Origin: Ferdinandcohnia sp036962685
Lineage (GTDB): Bacteria > Bacillota > Bacilli > Bacillales > Bacillaceae_L
Direction of reading: 5' to 3'
Length of the DNA: 64,000 nucleotides
NCBI RefSeq assembly: GCF_036962685.1
Contig: NZ_JBALOP010000032.1
Location: 48,816-112,815 of the forward strand
Part shown: positions 10,901 through 19,132 of the stretch, piece after piece
How positions within the stretch are numbered: position 1 is the first letter of the stretch
How the letters are laid out: every line of letters starts with the position of its first letter
Made by a program: the position numbers and the translations under genes
Notes under the pieces: model-generated
Databases searched by the model: none
Told to the model about the DNA's origin: nothing
What the model saw: the letters and a program-made list of their open reading frames with translations, nothing else

Positions 10901-11394
10901 TATAAGAGCTGCAAGTCATGTAATTTATCAGATAAAACTTTGTTTTCAGGTCCAATGGTTTGTTTTTGTTCTTCTAGGATTTCAGGAGTAACACAATATC
11001 GCTTAAACTCCGCGACCATTTCTTCCATTTGGGTAATAAACCCATTTTTATCGGCAGCACGAGAGAAAACCTTTAGATCCTGCTTCTTGGAATCAATGAT
11101 TTTGCGAAGTAGCATGTTCACTCCGACATTATTGACATGATAGCGGCTCATTCCTCCTGTTTCTTGTAAAACCCTCCATGCCAAGCGTGTAAAACTGAAT
11201 ACCTGAGCTCGCATCATTCCACCAATCCCAGGGGTATTGATTAAATCATATTCCGATTGAAATGTCATTTGGTCTGGAACTAAATACACAATCGGAGAAC
11301 CTGTTGGGTCCTCTAGAAGCTTCGTCCGAATATCTTCAAGACATGTGTGTGATTTTCCAGTACCAGCACGTCCCAATATAAATTGTAGAGACAT
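7906..11394 (-). CDS. addB: AddB, helicase-like/nuclease subunit with Fe-S cluster
   Basis: Second subunit of AddAB; it recognises Chi and cuts the complementary strand. The 1162 residues begin with the P-loop GRAGTGKS (8-15). A RecB-type nuclease motif (VIDYKSS) is near residue 955. The four cysteines of the AddB Fe-S staple are present: one in QGCPFSHFASYG near residue 797, and three in CTFCSFKSVC near 1115-1124, with the C-x2-C-x5-C spacing known for B. subtilis AddB. Start ATG at 11394 follows TAGGAGGTAACA, a strong ribosome binding site. First gene of addBA; the promoter must lie in the 214-base divergent region shared with the P-type ATPase. Confidence 0.97.
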   Translation of the reverse strand: MSLQFILGRAGTGKSHTCLEDIRTKLLEDPTGSPIVYLVPDQMTFQSEYDLINTPGIGGMMRAQVFSFTRLAWRVLQETGGMSRYHVNNVGVNMLLRKIIDSKKQDLKVFSRAADKNGFITQMEEMVAEFKRYCVTPEILEEQKQTIGPENKVLSDKLHDLQLLYDELEKHLFEKYVDSEDYLRLLAEKIPQSTYIKDAEILIDGFHSFTPQELEVLGQLMKVSNKVTIALTVDKAYDVPPHDLSLFRMSGKTYQSIIQYANENGIKVEEPNLLTNQYRYSSEPSLAHLEKYFDERPTIPYQGQATITISQAVNRRAEIEGIAREIQKLARDHNYRYRDIAIMIRNASDYHEIIETIFADYHIPFFIDQKRSMLNHPLIELIRSSLEVVSNNWRYESVFRCVKTDLLYPFGEEISVLREDMDKLENYVLEYGIQGYKWTKGERWKFKRIRGLEDSDLPQTDKEREYEDMLNNLRAMIVEPLLALQKRLQKAKDGRSMCEAIFLYLEELEIPAKMEELKLNAEASGKLSEARENDQVWNAVLELLDQYVEIIGDEKVSLTMFSNMIETGLESMRFALVPPAIDQVLVASLERSRFSNIKCTFIIGANDGVLPSRPNEEGVFSETDREALGDAGLQLAPGSRETLLDENFLIYCALTSPGEALYISYPLANEEGKSLLPSPIIKRLKDIFPNLDEKFYMNEPSELTANEQLEYIVNPDVALSSLATQLQAWKKQYPIQDLWWDVYNYFANHDEMKYKSKLVLSSLFYKNKPKKLSKEITQALYGDHIQGSVSRMEVFQGCPFSHFASYGLQLKERKVFRLESPDIGDLFHAALKKIADSLRVNGIDWRDLTKEQCDKLAAKAVEELAPRLQKEILLSSNRYHYIMHKLQKIISRASKILSDHAKASGFAPVGIELGFGKKGPLPPILFNLDNGSTMELVGRIDRVDKAESSKGVLLRVIDYKSSQKALNLSEVYYGLALQMLTYLDVIITHSKDWIGTTAKPAGVLYFHIHDPLIHSNKVLPEDKIEEEIFKRFKMKGLLLGDEESVRLMDQSLGTGYSQIVSAAIKKDGSFYSNSQVASEEELGYLRNHVRGVFKNTGNRITNGEIEIAPYKLKDKTPCTFCSFKSVCQFDQSLEENNYRVLPNENKAVILEKIRNGGVKNYD

Positions 11395-11504
11395 ATTGTT
11401 ACCTCCTAAAGAGATGAGTCATTCGTTTCATTCTTATCCTCTAATTGTACCAAAAAGTTTGTCGAACAGGTGAGTCGTATCCTCATCCATATTTTAGAAA
11501 TGTC

Positions 11505-11524
11505 GAAGAACGTTAACATTCTTC
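11505..11524. promoter_or_regulatory. Imperfect 20-bp palindrome in the addB/ATPase divergent region
   Basis: GAAGAA and TTCTTC flank GTTAAC, giving a dyad with a single mismatched pair. It sits between the two divergent genes and just upstream of the ATPase -10. It could be an operator, or a hairpin in a leader; I cannot assign a regulator. Confidence 0.3.
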
Positions 11525-11536
11525 TATTTTTAAGGA

Positions 11537-11545
11537 TGATATAAT
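11537..11545 (+). promoter_or_regulatory. Extended -10 promoter of the P-type ATPase gene
   Basis: TGATATAAT is a perfect extended -10 (TG, one base, TATAAT), 63 bases upstream of the GTG start. No good -35 is seen 17 bases upstream, which fits extended -10 promoters. Confidence 0.55.
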
Positions 11546-11608
11546 TTTTGTAAGGGACTTCCAATATATTAGAAAGAAGGACATATTTTTTAGAAAGAAG
11601 TGATATAA

Positions 11609-14275
11609 GTGTCACACTGGTATAAAAAATCGATAACCGATATAGAAACGGAACTTACAACAAATATTGAAAAAGGACTTACAGAAAGGAAAGCAGATGA
11701 ACGACTTCGAAGGTTTGGTCCTAATCAATTTGAAGATCATGAAAAAGCTTCGATTTTGAAAATGTTTTGGGATCAAATTAATAGCATGTTAATCTACATA
11801 CTTATTGCTGCAGCTGTCATTTCAGCTTTTGTTGGCGAAATAACCGATGCTGCGATCATTTTATTTGTCATCCTTCTCAATGCAGTCATTGGGGTTGTTC
11901 AAGAGTCAAAGGCTGAAAAAGCGTTAGAAGAATTAAAAAAGATGTCCACTCCAAAAGCGATTGTCAAAAGAAACGGAAGCCTAAGGGAAATTCCATCTGA
12001 GGGAATTGTTCCAGGTGATATTATCATTTTAGACGCTGGACGCTATGTCCCTGCGGATCTACGCCTTGTAGAAACAGCAAATTTACAAATCGAAGAATCT
12101 GCGTTAACAGGTGAATCTGTTCCAGTTGAAAAAGACGCATCTTTACTATCGGGACGTGATGATTCAATAGGCGACCAAAGGAATATGGCTTTTATGACAA
12201 CTCTTTCGACGTATGGAAGAGGTATTGGCGTTGTTGTCAATACTGGAATGAATACGGAAATCGGAAAGATTGCTAAAATGCTAGGACAGCAAGAAAAGGA
12301 AACAACCCCTCTTCAAAAGAAATTAGATGAATTGGGAAAATTTTTAGGGTTAGGAGCAATCCTTGTTTCAATTGTCATCTTTTTTATTGGCTACTTTCAA
12401 GGTAGAGAACCGTTAGATATGTTCCTCATTGCTGTTAGTTTGGCGGTTGCAGCAATACCAGAGGGCCTCCTTGCCATTGTAACGATTGTGCTCGCCATGG
12501 GTGTGGGGCGGATGATTAAACATCATGCCATCGTCCGCAAGCTTCCTGCCGTAGAAACCCTAGGTGCAGTAAGTGTGATTTGCTCTGATAAAACAGGTAC
12601 ACTTACGCAAAACAAAATGACAGTAACCACCATATTTATCGATGATCGTTATCAGAACATAGGTGACATTCCTGAGGATTTCGCACTAAAGCATCCATTT
12701 TTCCAAGGAATTACATTATGTAATGATGCTCGGGTTTCTAAGGACCAAAGTACAGGAGACCCAACTGAAATCGCCCTTGTTCAAGCTGGGTTGAATAAAG
12801 GCTTGCACAAAGAGGCGCTTGAAATAGCCTTTAAACGAATTTATGAACTTCCCTTTGACTCCGAACGAAAAATGATGACAACTGTTCACACAGACGGTGG
12901 TAGTTTTGTTTCGTTTACGAAAGGTGCATTGGAAAGCATTTTGCCAAGGGTAACAGCTATTTATAGGAATGGGAATGTTGTACCGTTTACTGATGAAGAA
13001 GAAAAAAAAATTCAGGAAGCATCAGGAAGAATGTCTGACAAGGCCTTACGTGTTCTTGCTGTTACTATGAAAAATGTACAAGAAAATGAAAGCCACGATC
13101 GCCGTTTAGAATCAGAGCTTATTTTCCTAGGACTAGTCGGTATGATCGATCCTCCGCGTGAGGAAGTCAAAGCATCAATTGCCTATTGTAAAGATGCAGG
13201 CATTCAAACGGTTATGATAACCGGTGACCATCAAAAGACAGCACTAGCCATTGCATCAGAATTGGGAATAGCAGATGATGTGGCACAAACAATGACTGGC
13301 CAGCAACTACATGCACTAAGTGACTTAGAGCTTCAAGAAAAGGTGAAAAATGTTCGAGTATTTGCACGGGTTTCTCCCGAGCATAAGGTGCGAATCGTAA
13401 AAGCGTTAAAAAATAACGGACACATCGCCTCTATGACTGGTGACGGTGTGAATGATGCTCCATCATTAAAGCAGGCAGATGTGGGAGTAGCAATGGGGAT
13501 TACAGGTACGGACGTCGCAAAAGGAGCAGCCGATATTATCCTAACAGATGATAATTTCGCCACCATTGTATCAGCTGTAGAGCATGGAAGAAATATCTAC
13601 CAAAATATCAAGAAATCCATTTTATTTTTACTCTCTTGTAATCTAGGGGAAATTACTGCTTTATTCATTGGTATTTTACTTGGCTTACCCGCTCCACTAA
13701 CGGCCGTACAAATTCTTTGGGTAAATCTGATTACTGATACCCTTCCTGCACTTGCATTAGGGATGGATCCCGATGATCCTGATGTTATGAAGGAAAAGCC
13801 GCGAGATCCGAAGGAAAGTATATTTTCAAAGGGGAATGGAAGTTTTACCGTATTAAATGGTTTGCTTATCGGTTTTATCACATTATTTGCATTTGTGGAA
13901 GGCTTACGTTTCTATTCCGGGGCAAGCTCTATCTTTTCAATCGATTATGGCAACATTACATCTGATGCATTAATTCACGCTCAAACAATGGCTTTTATTA
14001 CACTAAGTATTTCGCAATTGTTCCACTCCCTTAACCTTAGAAGTCAAAAGAAATCGATATTTAAGGTCGGGCTTTTAACAAACAAATCCTTAATTGGTGC
14101 GATTTGCCTTGGAATTGCCATTCAAGTAGGACTTGTCTATATTCCATTTTTCAATCATATATTTGGAATACATTTTCTTACAGGCAATGATTGGCTATTC
14201 ATTCTTGGACTATCCATTATACCTATTATAGCGAATGAATTTTCTAAGGTGTTGAAAGGTATTTTTTCAAAATAA
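11609..14275 (+). CDS. P2A-type ATPase, probable Ca2+ efflux pump (YloB/PMR1-like)
   Basis: Membrane ATPase that exports a divalent cation, most likely Ca2+. The 888 residues match the bacterial SERCA/PMR1-type family. The phosphorylated Asp is D327 in CSDKTGTLTQNK; TGES lies near 170, and TGDGVND and DPPR mark the ATP-binding/hinge domains. Ion-site residues resemble Ca2+ pumps: AAIPEGL in TM4, NLGE in TM5 and NLITD in TM6. In TM8 the SERCA Glu is absent (ISQLFH), as in PMR1-like pumps. The GTG start has AGAAAGAAG 8 bases upstream. It stands alone with a universal stress protein gene downstream. Ca2+ specificity is inferred from motifs, not proven. Confidence 0.9.
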   Translation: MSHWYKKSITDIETELTTNIEKGLTERKADERLRRFGPNQFEDHEKASILKMFWDQINSMLIYILIAAAVISAFVGEITDAAIILFVILLNAVIGVVQESKAEKALEELKKMSTPKAIVKRNGSLREIPSEGIVPGDIIILDAGRYVPADLRLVETANLQIEESALTGESVPVEKDASLLSGRDDSIGDQRNMAFMTTLSTYGRGIGVVVNTGMNTEIGKIAKMLGQQEKETTPLQKKLDELGKFLGLGAILVSIVIFFIGYFQGREPLDMFLIAVSLAVAAIPEGLLAIVTIVLAMGVGRMIKHHAIVRKLPAVETLGAVSVICSDKTGTLTQNKMTVTTIFIDDRYQNIGDIPEDFALKHPFFQGITLCNDARVSKDQSTGDPTEIALVQAGLNKGLHKEALEIAFKRIYELPFDSERKMMTTVHTDGGSFVSFTKGALESILPRVTAIYRNGNVVPFTDEEEKKIQEASGRMSDKALRVLAVTMKNVQENESHDRRLESELIFLGLVGMIDPPREEVKASIAYCKDAGIQTVMITGDHQKTALAIASELGIADDVAQTMTGQQLHALSDLELQEKVKNVRVFARVSPEHKVRIVKALKNNGHIASMTGDGVNDAPSLKQADVGVAMGITGTDVAKGAADIILTDDNFATIVSAVEHGRNIYQNIKKSILFLLSCNLGEITALFIGILLGLPAPLTAVQILWVNLITDTLPALALGMDPDDPDVMKEKPRDPKESIFSKGNGSFTVLNGLLIGFITLFAFVEGLRFYSGASSIFSIDYGNITSDALIHAQTMAFITLSISQLFHSLNLRSQKKSIFKVGLLTNKSLIGAICLGIAIQVGLVYIPFFNHIFGIHFLTGNDWLFILGLSIIPIIANEFSKVLKGIFSK

Positions 14276-14314
14276 AACGTTTGCCCTTGATTCTTTTGAC
14301 AATTTCGTTAACTT

Positions 14315-14344
14315 TATACAAAAAAACTTACAAAGATTTATAAT
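14315..14344 (+). promoter_or_regulatory. Candidate promoter of the universal stress protein gene
   Basis: TATAAT at 14339-14344 with TATACA 18 bases upstream (14315-14320, four of six to consensus). Position, 84 bases before the ATG, is suitable. Weak -35, so moderate to low confidence. Confidence 0.35.
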
Positions 14345-14427
14345 TAAAGTAGAGATTGATTCTATGCATTTTGATAGCTTTAAACATTTATATTGATCAA
14401 TCCTATCAATTTAAGGGGGCTTTTTAA

Positions 14428-14850
14428 ATGACTAGATTATTAGTACCTGTTGATGGTTCCGCACATTCGATTAAAGCAGTTCAATTCGCATTAAATCAAG
14501 CTGTTGAAACTAATTCAGAAATTATTCTCTTAAATGTTCAACCAAGCTATAACACTCCTAATGTAAAACGCTTTGTTAAACAAGACCAAATCCAAGCTTA
14601 TCAAATTGAAGAAAGTAAATTTGCATTTGACAAAGCACTAGCAGTAACTAAGAACTTCTCTATACCGATTGAGACAAAATTAAGAATTGGTGATCCTGGA
14701 ATTGAAATCACCACTGAAGCAAGAGAATGCAAGGCAGTTCAAATCATAATGGGTTATAGAGGACTTGGTGCCATTAAAGGAACCATCCTTGGAAGTGTAA
14801 GCTATAAGGTTTTACATGAAGCTCCATGCCCAGTCACTATTGTTCCTTAA
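14428..14850 (+). CDS. Universal stress protein, UspA family, ATP-binding type
   Basis: Cytoplasmic UspA-fold protein of 140 residues, the normal single-domain length. It starts with the beta strand RLLVPVDGSAHS and ends with the ATP-binding signature G-x2-G-x9-G-S (GYRGLGAIKGTILGS), so it belongs to the nucleotide-binding class. ATG at 14428 follows AAGGGGGC. It is convergent with the ribonucleotide reductase operon and shares the hairpin at 14873-14903 with it. The client process is unknown; neighbouring a cation pump suggests stress or ion homeostasis but this is only context. Confidence 0.93.
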   Translation: MTRLLVPVDGSAHSIKAVQFALNQAVETNSEIILLNVQPSYNTPNVKRFVKQDQIQAYQIEESKFAFDKALAVTKNFSIPIETKLRIGDPGIEITTEARECKAVQIIMGYRGLGAIKGTILGSVSYKVLHEAPCPVTIVP

Positions 14851-14872
14851 CAAAAAGCTTTGATTACTTTTA

Positions 14873-14903
14873 AAGGGTATCACTTTCACACAGTGATACC
14901 CTT
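14873..14903. terminator. Bidirectional terminator between usp and the nrd operon
   Basis: A 12-bp perfect stem (AAGGGTATCACT with its complement, 7-base loop). It lies past the usp stop and overlaps the last codons of the flavodoxin gene, so it can serve both convergent transcripts. T runs on either side are short. Confidence 0.75.
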
Positions 14904-15341
14904 GTTACTATTTACTCGTTCCATTATAACCTCAGCAAAGCGCTTAAACCGGTGCTCATCTATACGTTGTGGCATTAACTCTATTTTTAAGGTTGCTGCT
15001 AAAGTCGAATGCACATAGAGCATATCACGGAATTCATCAACAGCCCCACAAAAATAGGGATAGCATTGGTCACCCGTGCCAATTACACCTGTGACAATAT
15101 CCTTTGTAAAATTATTCTCAAAAGCACGATAGAGCTGCATCATTTCATGAGGAATATCCCCATTACCCCATGTATAAGTTCCAATAACGATCACATCAAA
15201 AGTTTCCAATTGATAAAACGGAAACTGTTCGACTTGATAGACATGGCACAGGCTTGTGTGCCTTCTCATATAATTGTTGATAATTTTTATTGCTTCCTCT
15301 GTGTTTCCTGTAATCGATGAATACACTATCGCAACTTTCAT
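14886..15341 (-). CDS. Short-chain flavodoxin, third gene of the nrd operon
   Basis: FMN-binding electron carrier, 151 residues. The phosphate-binding loop is SSITGNT at 8-14; the 50s loop GTYTWGNGDIP carries the FMN-stacking Trp, and the 90s loop is GTGDQCYPYFCGA. ATG at 15341 lies 2 bases after the beta-subunit stop, so it is transcribed with the reductase. In class Ib systems NrdI, an unusual flavodoxin of about 130 residues, activates the Mn cofactor. This protein looks like an ordinary flavodoxin (YkuN/YkuP type), not a classic NrdI. Its place in the operon suggests it supplies electrons for cofactor assembly or turnover. That role is inferred. Confidence 0.85.
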   Translation of the reverse strand: MKVAIVYSSITGNTEEAIKIINNYMRRHTSLCHVYQVEQFPFYQLETFDVIVIGTYTWGNGDIPHEMMQLYRAFENNFTKDIVTGVIGTGDQCYPYFCGAVDEFRDMLYVHSTLAATLKIELMPQRIDEHRFKRFAEVIMERVNSNKGITV

Positions 15342-15343
15342 AC

Positions 15344-16390
15344 TTACAGCTCATCAAATCCATTAGATTGGGATACTTTCGTATAGGTTCGCGATTTTTG
15401 TTCAAAAAAGTCAGATTTCGTATCATTCATCATTTCATCACTAAACACCTGAATCCACGGCATTGGGTTATCTTTCTCTTCATATAAATTTTGAAACCCA
15501 AGCTGCCGAAGCCTTTTGTTAGCAAGATATTCTACATATTCTTCAAATTCACGTAAATCAATTCCATCAATATCTTTTAAAATATATCGTGCCCACTCTT
15601 TTTCAAGCTCCACTGCTTGTCCAATTGCCTTATAGACATAATCCTTATTTTCATCTGTGTTTAGTTCCGGATTTTCTGATAAAAGGATTCGTACAAATTG
15701 AGCAATGAAATACGCATGCTGCATTTCATCCCTTTGAATATAACTAATCATCGTACTTGTCTTCAGCATTTTTTGTTGTCTCGCAAGATTATAGAAAAAG
15801 GCAAAACCTGCATAAAAATAGATTCCTTCTAGGTTAATTGAATTGATTGCAAGCTTAAACAAGTTTTCTGGAGAAGGATGCTCCCTGAATCCCTCATAAG
15901 CTTTGAGGATTGCCTGATTTCTTTTTCGAACAATTGGGTCATCCTTTGCCTGATTAAAACGTTCTTTTTGTTCATGTAATGGTACAAGTGAACTCAAAAT
16001 ATAGGAATATGATTCATTATGAACAGCTTCCTGCTGCGAAATAACCGCGAAAATAGCCTTAAAGCTGGAATCTGTTACATAATCCATTACTTGGTTCATT
16101 GTCGGTGTTTGCAGACTATCTAATGATGCGAGCTGTGTGTTAATTCGTAAAAACACATCCTTCTCAATAGGGCTTAGTTGATCCCATTGCTTGATGTCAT
16201 CCTGCATATTAATTTCTTGTGCTTTCCAAAAATTCGAAAGCAAGGTTTGATACAAGGTATACATTTGTGGATATGCAATATCATTCCAATTCAATAGTCC
16301 TGAAGTTTCCCCGTTAATGATCCCTGTTGATTTATTCGGAAAATCCGGATTAAATAATTTAATTTTTGTTAATGGCTGATTGATTGACAT
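15344..16390 (-). CDS. nrdB: Class I ribonucleotide reductase beta (radical) subunit
   Basis: Carries the dimetal-tyrosyl radical used by the alpha subunit to make deoxynucleotides. The 348 residues retain every expected ligand: Asp in ASLDSLQ, E-x2-H in QQEAVHNESY, Glu in LEGIYFYAGF, and E-x2-H in RDEMQHA. The radical Tyr is present four residues after the first His (HNESY), so this is a canonical Tyr-type protein, not a Tyr-less class Ic or metal-free form. The tail NGFDEL is the likely alpha-docking peptide. It lies 15 bases after the alpha gene and 2 bases before the flavodoxin gene. I use nrdB as a family label; Ia versus Ib assignment is open. Confidence 0.92.
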   Translation of the reverse strand: MSINQPLTKIKLFNPDFPNKSTGIINGETSGLLNWNDIAYPQMYTLYQTLLSNFWKAQEINMQDDIKQWDQLSPIEKDVFLRINTQLASLDSLQTPTMNQVMDYVTDSSFKAIFAVISQQEAVHNESYSYILSSLVPLHEQKERFNQAKDDPIVRKRNQAILKAYEGFREHPSPENLFKLAINSINLEGIYFYAGFAFFYNLARQQKMLKTSTMISYIQRDEMQHAYFIAQFVRILLSENPELNTDENKDYVYKAIGQAVELEKEWARYILKDIDGIDLREFEEYVEYLANKRLRQLGFQNLYEEKDNPMPWIQVFSDEMMNDTKSDFFEQKSRTYTKVSQSNGFDEL

Positions 16391-16405
16391 CGTTCTTATT
16401 CCTCC

Positions 16406-18694
16406 TTAACTATGACATAGTTCACATTCTTCAATTTCTGCTTGGGACGTACTTCTGACATAATAAGTCGTTTTTAATCCTTGTCTCCAAGACTCTAAAT
16501 GAAGCTCTAAGAGATCCTTTGCTTTAATATCATGTCTGACATATAGATTAAAGCTAATGCCCTGATCGATATGACGCTGGCGTGCAGCATTTTGTCGTAT
16601 ACTCCAGATTTGATTGACTTCATGGCGCGCTTTTCGGTAAAACTCATACGTCCTATGATTGATATCAGGCGCAGTCACTTTAAACTTAAAATTCTTTTTC
16701 TCCTCCGCATACTCAGCCGCGTAAATTGGATCAATCCCGTCGGTAGACCCACCAATCTTAGCAGTTGATGAATTAGGGGCTACCGCCATTAGCCACCCAT
16801 TGCGCATTCCGTTTTGAGACACATTTTCTTGAAGCTTGTTCCATCGTTCAGATGTATACTTTCTGCTGGTAAAATAAGCTCCCGTATCCCATTCAGATTC
16901 TTTAAATGTCGAGTAAGCCCCTTTTTCCTTTGCAAGCTCCATTGAAGATTGAATCGCGAAATAGGCAATTTCCTCGTACAATTCATCTGCAAATTGAACG
17001 GCCTCATCTGATTCCCAATAAATACCCTTGAGTGCTAAAAGATGATGCCAACCAAATGTCCCTAAACCAACCGCGCGAAATCTTTTATTTGTGATATCTG
17101 CTTGTTTGACAGAAATGGTATTTAAATCGACGACATTATCAAGCATTCGAACCTGAATCCGTATTAACCGTTCAAGCACATTCTCTTGAACCGCCCTTGG
17201 CAAATTAATAGATGAAAGATTACAAACCACAAAGTCACCAGGCTTTCGAATGATCACGATATTTCCTTCATCATCAATATATTCCTTCGTAATCCTCGTT
17301 GCTGACATGTTTTGTGCGATTTCTGTGCATAAGTTACTGCAGAAAATCGCGGTACGACCTTTTCCAAGAAGGTGTTTGTTCGGATTCTTTCGGTTTACTT
17401 CATCACGGTAGAACATATACGGTGTCCCTGTTTCTAACTGAGCGATCATGATGCGAGCCATTACATCCATTGCTCGATAGGATTTACGAGGTAACAGCGG
17501 ATGTTTGACTGCTTCCATATATTTTTCAGTGAAATATTTTTCATCCTCATCATCGTAAAAATCCTCAAGACCTAATAGAGTTCCGTTTTCATCCTTCCAG
17601 CCCATGATTTGCTTTACTTCATGTGGACAGAAGGTGTACCACTCTCCAATGCTTCTACCATTTTCATCTACCTCTTGTAACTTTTTCATAAAGAGATCCG
17701 GAACGGTTACCCCTGTAAAAATATCATGGGCTTTACGGCGTTCGTCCCCATTATTCGTCTTCAAATCGAGGAAACCATTCATGACATCTTTATGGAATAA
17801 ATCGAGATATATCGCGATCGCTCCTTGGCGTTGTCCTAATTGATCAACACTTACTGCTGTATCATTGATTAGACGAATCCATGGAACAATACCAGATGAA
17901 TTCCCCTTAAATTTTTTGATATCAGAGCCTAACGCACGCACCTTTCCATAATAGACACCTATCCCGCCTCCATCTTTTGATAGTCTAGCAATATCCCAGT
18001 TATTTAAATAAATGCCATCAAGTGAGTCTTCCACTGTATCTATAAAACAAGAGGACAACTGACCAAAGCTTTTGCCAGCATTTGATAAAGTAGGAGTCGC
18101 AACGGTCATATATAAATTACTTAATGCCCAGTAGGCTTCCTTGACGTATTCGAGCCGAACTCCCTTTTTCTCATGCTGCATTAATGTCATGGCAATGATC
18201 ATGAAGCGTTCCTGAGGAAGCTCATATATATTCCGTTCATAATCTCTTGCAAGATAACGGTCTGCTAATAAAAATAAACCGATGTATGTAAATAAATGAT
18301 CTTTAGAGGGTTCTATTACCTTTTCTAGTTCAAAAATCTCATCATCGGAATAGGAGTTTACTATTTCATTAGAATATATTCCTTTATTCGTTAGTTCCTT
18401 GATTAACTCATGAAAACTCCCGTATTTTAGATCACGATTGTACTTCCGACTTGTTGCAGCTTTTTCATAAAGTTCATTTAAATAAAGATGAGCCGCTAAA
18501 TAGGTCCAATCTGGCTGATCCATGGCAATTTTGTTTAAAGAATAAAAAAGAGCATGTTGGTTTGCTTCAACTGTAGAGAAACTCATTCCTTGAAGTTTGT
18601 TTCTTATTTCGGTTGTGTCGAGCTGATAGGTGCTTTCTGCATAATCAAACGAGTGCAGGACTGAATCCAAATCCCCCTGTGTTGTGATATTCAA
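16406..18694 (-). CDS. nrdA: Class I ribonucleotide reductase alpha (catalytic) subunit
   Basis: Catalytic subunit of aerobic, B12-independent ribonucleotide reductase, 762 residues. Catalytic-site cysteines are in QLSSCFID and SNLCTEI, and the shuttle pair is the C-terminal CELCHS. SSINLPRA and the finger-loop region are intact. I see no N-terminal ATP-cone signature, so overall activity may not be dATP-inhibited through that domain. The start is TTG at 18694, chosen because AAGGAG lies 8 bases upstream and the next in-frame starts lack a site. It is first in an operon with the beta subunit and a flavodoxin, preceded by a cobalamin riboswitch and terminator, so B12 should switch the operon off. 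Confidence 0.93.
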   Translation of the reverse strand: MNITTQGDLDSVLHSFDYAESTYQLDTTEIRNKLQGMSFSTVEANQHALFYSLNKIAMDQPDWTYLAAHLYLNELYEKAATSRKYNRDLKYGSFHELIKELTNKGIYSNEIVNSYSDDEIFELEKVIEPSKDHLFTYIGLFLLADRYLARDYERNIYELPQERFMIIAMTLMQHEKKGVRLEYVKEAYWALSNLYMTVATPTLSNAGKSFGQLSSCFIDTVEDSLDGIYLNNWDIARLSKDGGGIGVYYGKVRALGSDIKKFKGNSSGIVPWIRLINDTAVSVDQLGQRQGAIAIYLDLFHKDVMNGFLDLKTNNGDERRKAHDIFTGVTVPDLFMKKLQEVDENGRSIGEWYTFCPHEVKQIMGWKDENGTLLGLEDFYDDEDEKYFTEKYMEAVKHPLLPRKSYRAMDVMARIMIAQLETGTPYMFYRDEVNRKNPNKHLLGKGRTAIFCSNLCTEIAQNMSATRITKEYIDDEGNIVIIRKPGDFVVCNLSSINLPRAVQENVLERLIRIQVRMLDNVVDLNTISVKQADITNKRFRAVGLGTFGWHHLLALKGIYWESDEAVQFADELYEEIAYFAIQSSMELAKEKGAYSTFKESEWDTGAYFTSRKYTSERWNKLQENVSQNGMRNGWLMAVAPNSSTAKIGGSTDGIDPIYAAEYAEEKKNFKFKVTAPDINHRTYEFYRKARHEVNQIWSIRQNAARQRHIDQGISFNLYVRHDIKAKDLLELHLESWRQGLKTTYYVRSTSQAEIEECELCHS

Positions 18695-18730
18695 TGTATT
18701 TCTCTCCTTATTATTTATTTGCTAAAACAT

Positions 18731-18760
18731 AAAAAATCCGCTCAGGTCAATTGAGCGGAT
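18731..18760 (-). terminator. Riboswitch-controlled terminator before the nrd operon
   Basis: ATCCGCTCA pairs perfectly with its complement around a 7-base loop and is followed by six T on the minus strand, 37 bases before the TTG start. As the only strong terminator between aptamer and gene, it is the expected output of the B12 switch. Confidence 0.9.
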
Positions 18761-18864
18761 GAAACGATAACATCAAGGGTGCATGAAAAAAGAGCCCCAC
18801 CTGTCGCCATCGTTTCATCTTCCCAATCCCCGAAGAAGGTGAAACATCTAAAGAAAAGACAGGT
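18758..18864 (-). promoter_or_regulatory. Expression platform: two nested inverted repeats linking aptamer to terminator
   Basis: Two long-range pairings are visible. The aptamer's 3' conserved end ACCTGTC (18858-18864) is complementary to GACAGGT at 18799-18805. GATGAAACGAT (RNA sense, 18809-18819) is complementary to the segment at 18758-18768, whose end overlaps the first bases of the terminator stem. These could form an alternative structure competing with P1 or with the terminator. The mechanism is inferred. Confidence 0.6.
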
Positions 18865-19030
18865 CTCCTGACTTATGCGTCACTCTACTTTGAACCCTTC
18901 CCATATAAGTACCTACTTGAAGTTAGCTTATACAGTGGCCTGTTCATTTCGTCAGCATTTACAGTTGCGGGGGCAGTTCTGGATTTTCACCAGATTCCCA
19001 ATTAAGCCCTAACGGCATCTTTTTCTCAAG
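18850..19030 (-). ncRNA. Cobalamin (B12) riboswitch aptamer
   Basis: On the minus strand the conserved B12-element blocks appear in order: ATGCCGTTAGGGCTTAATTG, GGTGAAAATCC, the highly conserved CTGCCCCCGCAACTGTAA, GCCACTG, and the 3' box AAGTCAGGAGACCTGTC. The flanks AGAAAAAGA and TCTTTTC can form P1. The order and spacing are those of the class I cobalamin riboswitch. In known cases, B12 binding represses the gene downstream. Here that gene is a B12-independent ribonucleotide reductase, which implies a B12-dependent (class II, NrdJ) enzyme elsewhere in the genome. Confidence 0.96.
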
Positions 19031-19132
19031 GCAAAACACAATATGTAGTTATTTAAATTAAAAATCTATCAATATATGCAATTACATTTAATAATAAGTG
19101 ACTACTCTACTTTTAGCAAGACAAATTTTGAC

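Noticed and set aside
11461..11480. LexA (SOS) box upstream of addB
   Set aside because: Only the left half CGAAC matches; the right half lacks GTTCG.
15344..16390. Tyr-less (class Ic) or metal-free beta subunit
   Set aside because: The radical Tyr and all six metal ligands are present in their normal spacing.
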